From Ignavibacteriaceae bacterium (GTDB lineage Bacteria; Bacteroidota; Ignavibacteria; Ignavibacteriales; Ignavibacteriaceae): a DNA stretch of 6,376 nt. The notes under the pieces are model-generated. The model worked only from the letters and a program-made list of their open reading frames with translations, did no database searches and was not told where the DNA came from. How positions within the stretch are numbered: the first letter of the stretch is position 1; each line of letters starts with the position of its first letter. The stretch is taken from the NCBI GenBank assembly GCA_031292465.1, contig JARLHB010000560.1, positions 1-6,376 of the forward strand, in the 5' to 3' direction. Made by a program: the position numbers and the translations under genes. Of the stretch, positions 5,437 through 6,376 are shown piece by piece.

Positions 5437-6305
5437 TAGTTTTCCTTGTTTGAACGTTCTTCTTTAGAATCCGCAGGTTTTGTTACAAACAAGTCCACTG
5501 CATCTCCTGCATTTACTTTATTGCCCTGACTTGGATACTGGTCTAAAATTGTATTCGGCATAAGTGAATAAGACGGCTGGTAATTAATTTTTCCTACTTT
5601 TAATGAACTGTCCGCCAATATTTTTTCTGCTTCAGCAAGTGATTTACCAATCACATTGGGAACCGCTATATTGCCCATAGAAGAGCCGATACTTAATCTT
5701 ACGCCTACATAATCACCTTTTTTAAGAGGGGTTCCGGGGGTGTATTGCTGCCCGAAAATCATATTCGCAGGATACTCAGAAGCAATGGAATCAATTTTCC
5801 CAAGATTCAGCCCTAATCTTTCAAGCGTATTTCTTGCATCTGAAATAGTTTTTCCTGTTATAGACGGAACCGGTACAAGAGGCTCGCCGCCGCTTACAAA
5901 AAGATACACCCGCCTTCCCTTTTTTACAGTTTCATTCGGAACCGGCCTCTGGTAAATAATCGTACCTTTGGGAAATTTTTCATCATAAGTTGTATCGCTT
6001 ACAATCGGTTCTAAATTGGCATCTTTCAATACACCAATCGCGTCATCTGCTTTTAAACCTACTACGCTCGGTACCTGCCGGTTAGATGAACTAACATACC
6101 AGGGTAGTATTATATTATCCATCAGGATTACAAAGACAATGAAAATGCCTATTCCTATAAGAGTTTTCTTTATAACGGGTTTATGTAAAAATTTTTTCAT
6201 CATATCAAATATATCAAATGACCGTTTCTTAAACAACAAAACCGATTTAGCACAGAGTATAAAAACCATCAAGCCTGTCCAAACTACCTCAAAAAGAAGA
6301 CTCAC
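5436..6305 (-). CDS. Membrane-anchored protein with three PASTA domains, no kinase
   Basis: The anchor is a hydrophobic helix at about 47-66 preceded by a basic stretch (KKFLHKPVIKK, 37-47), leaving the rest outside the inner membrane. Three PASTA repeats follow at about 77-139 (QVPSVVGLKADDAI opening), 144-207 (PVPSITGKTISDA) and 213-276 (AVPNVIGKSLAEA), then a charged tail. PASTA domains bind peptidoglycan fragments or act as spacers in Ser/Thr kinases and PBP2x-type proteins; no such catalytic domain is present, so a cell-wall-associated role is inferred. The longest reading starts at GTG (6305-6303) three codons after an in-frame stop, and adds a second hydrophobic stretch (7-25). ATG at 6203-6201 or 6200-6198 would give a more family-like start (MKKFL...), but none of these has a clear ribosome binding site. 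The stop overlaps the rpe start by one base. Confidence 0.9.
   Translation of the reverse strand: MSLLFEVVWTGLMVFILCAKSVLLFKKRSFDIFDMMKKFLHKPVIKKTLIGIGIFIVFVILMDNIILPWYVSSSNRQVPSVVGLKADDAIGVLKDANLEPIVSDTTYDEKFPKGTIIYQRPVPNETVKKGRRVYLFVSGGEPLVPVPSITGKTISDARNTLERLGLNLGKIDSIASEYPANMIFGQQYTPGTPLKKGDYVGVRLSIGSSMGNIAVPNVIGKSLAEAEKILADSSLKVGKINYQPSYSLMPNTILDQYPSQGNKVNAGDAVDLFVTKPADSKEERSNKEN
5443..5447 (-). promoter_or_regulatory. Ribosome binding site of rpe inside the PASTA gene
   Basis: AAGGA on the minus strand lies six bases before the rpe ATG and within the last PASTA codons. With the TAATG overlap at 5438-5434 it indicates translational coupling and supports the rpe start. Confidence 0.65.
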
Positions 6306-6327
6306 TATAAAAGATTAACATTACTAC

Positions 6328-6360
6328 TAATGTACCGCCGCTATGCGGCTGAATACATTA
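6328..6360. repeat. Palindrome at the right edge, upstream of the PASTA gene
   Basis: Outer arms TAATGTA (6328-6334) and TACATTA (6354-6360) enclose a GC-rich hairpin GCCGC-TAT-GCGGC (6337-6349). The structure lies between the PASTA gene and whatever is beyond the window. It could be the 3'-end structure of the next gene, part of a dispersed element, or an operator-like site. No T tract follows it on the minus strand. Confidence 0.55.
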
Positions 6361-6376
6361 ATATGTGCTGCCTATC

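Overview
This AT-rich 6.4 kb window looks like a chromosomal housekeeping segment from the Bacteroidota/Chlorobiota side of the tree, possibly an Ignavibacteria-like organism. The assignment is an inference. It rests on dihydropteroate synthase (folP) lying directly upstream of a membrane diadenylate cyclase (cdaA) with no cdaR or glmM beside it, and on a kinase-less PASTA protein coupled to rpe.

Layout, left to right. Positions 1-117 hold the 3' end of an IS3-family insertion sequence on the plus strand: the last 28 codons of its transposase and a probable right inverted repeat. It is followed without a gap by the 5'-truncated remainder of an unrecognised plus-strand gene (118-564), apparently split by the insertion. 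Everything else is on the minus strand and reads right to left in three blocks. (i) PASTA membrane protein and rpe, joined by a TAATG stop/start overlap (6305-4780). (ii) folP with an N-terminal extension, cdaA, and a family 2 glycosyltransferase that overlaps cdaA by 26 bases (4460-1832). (iii) A short CHAD-domain protein and a UPF0173 metallo-hydrolase, 14 bases apart (1758-611).

The blocks are separated by palindromic DNA. A roughly 125-base MITE-like element (4661-4785) has the rpe stop codon inside one terminal arm. A nested GC-rich repeat (1770-1828) begins three bases past the glycosyltransferase stop. A third palindrome lies at the right edge (6328-6360). These repeats, the IS-interrupted gene and the folP N-terminal domain are the least ordinary parts of the window. 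I do not see a new multi-gene defence, biosynthetic or mobile system here.

Functionally, the middle block places folate synthesis, c-di-AMP synthesis and a glycosyl transfer step in one likely transcript. The right block pairs a cell-envelope PASTA protein with a pentose-phosphate enzyme. The left block pairs a putative polyphosphate-binding CHAD protein with a hydrolase of unknown substrate. Two genes (folP and the glycosyltransferase) must start with TTG, because in-frame stops lie just upstream. No tRNA, rRNA, CRISPR array or confident promoter was seen.
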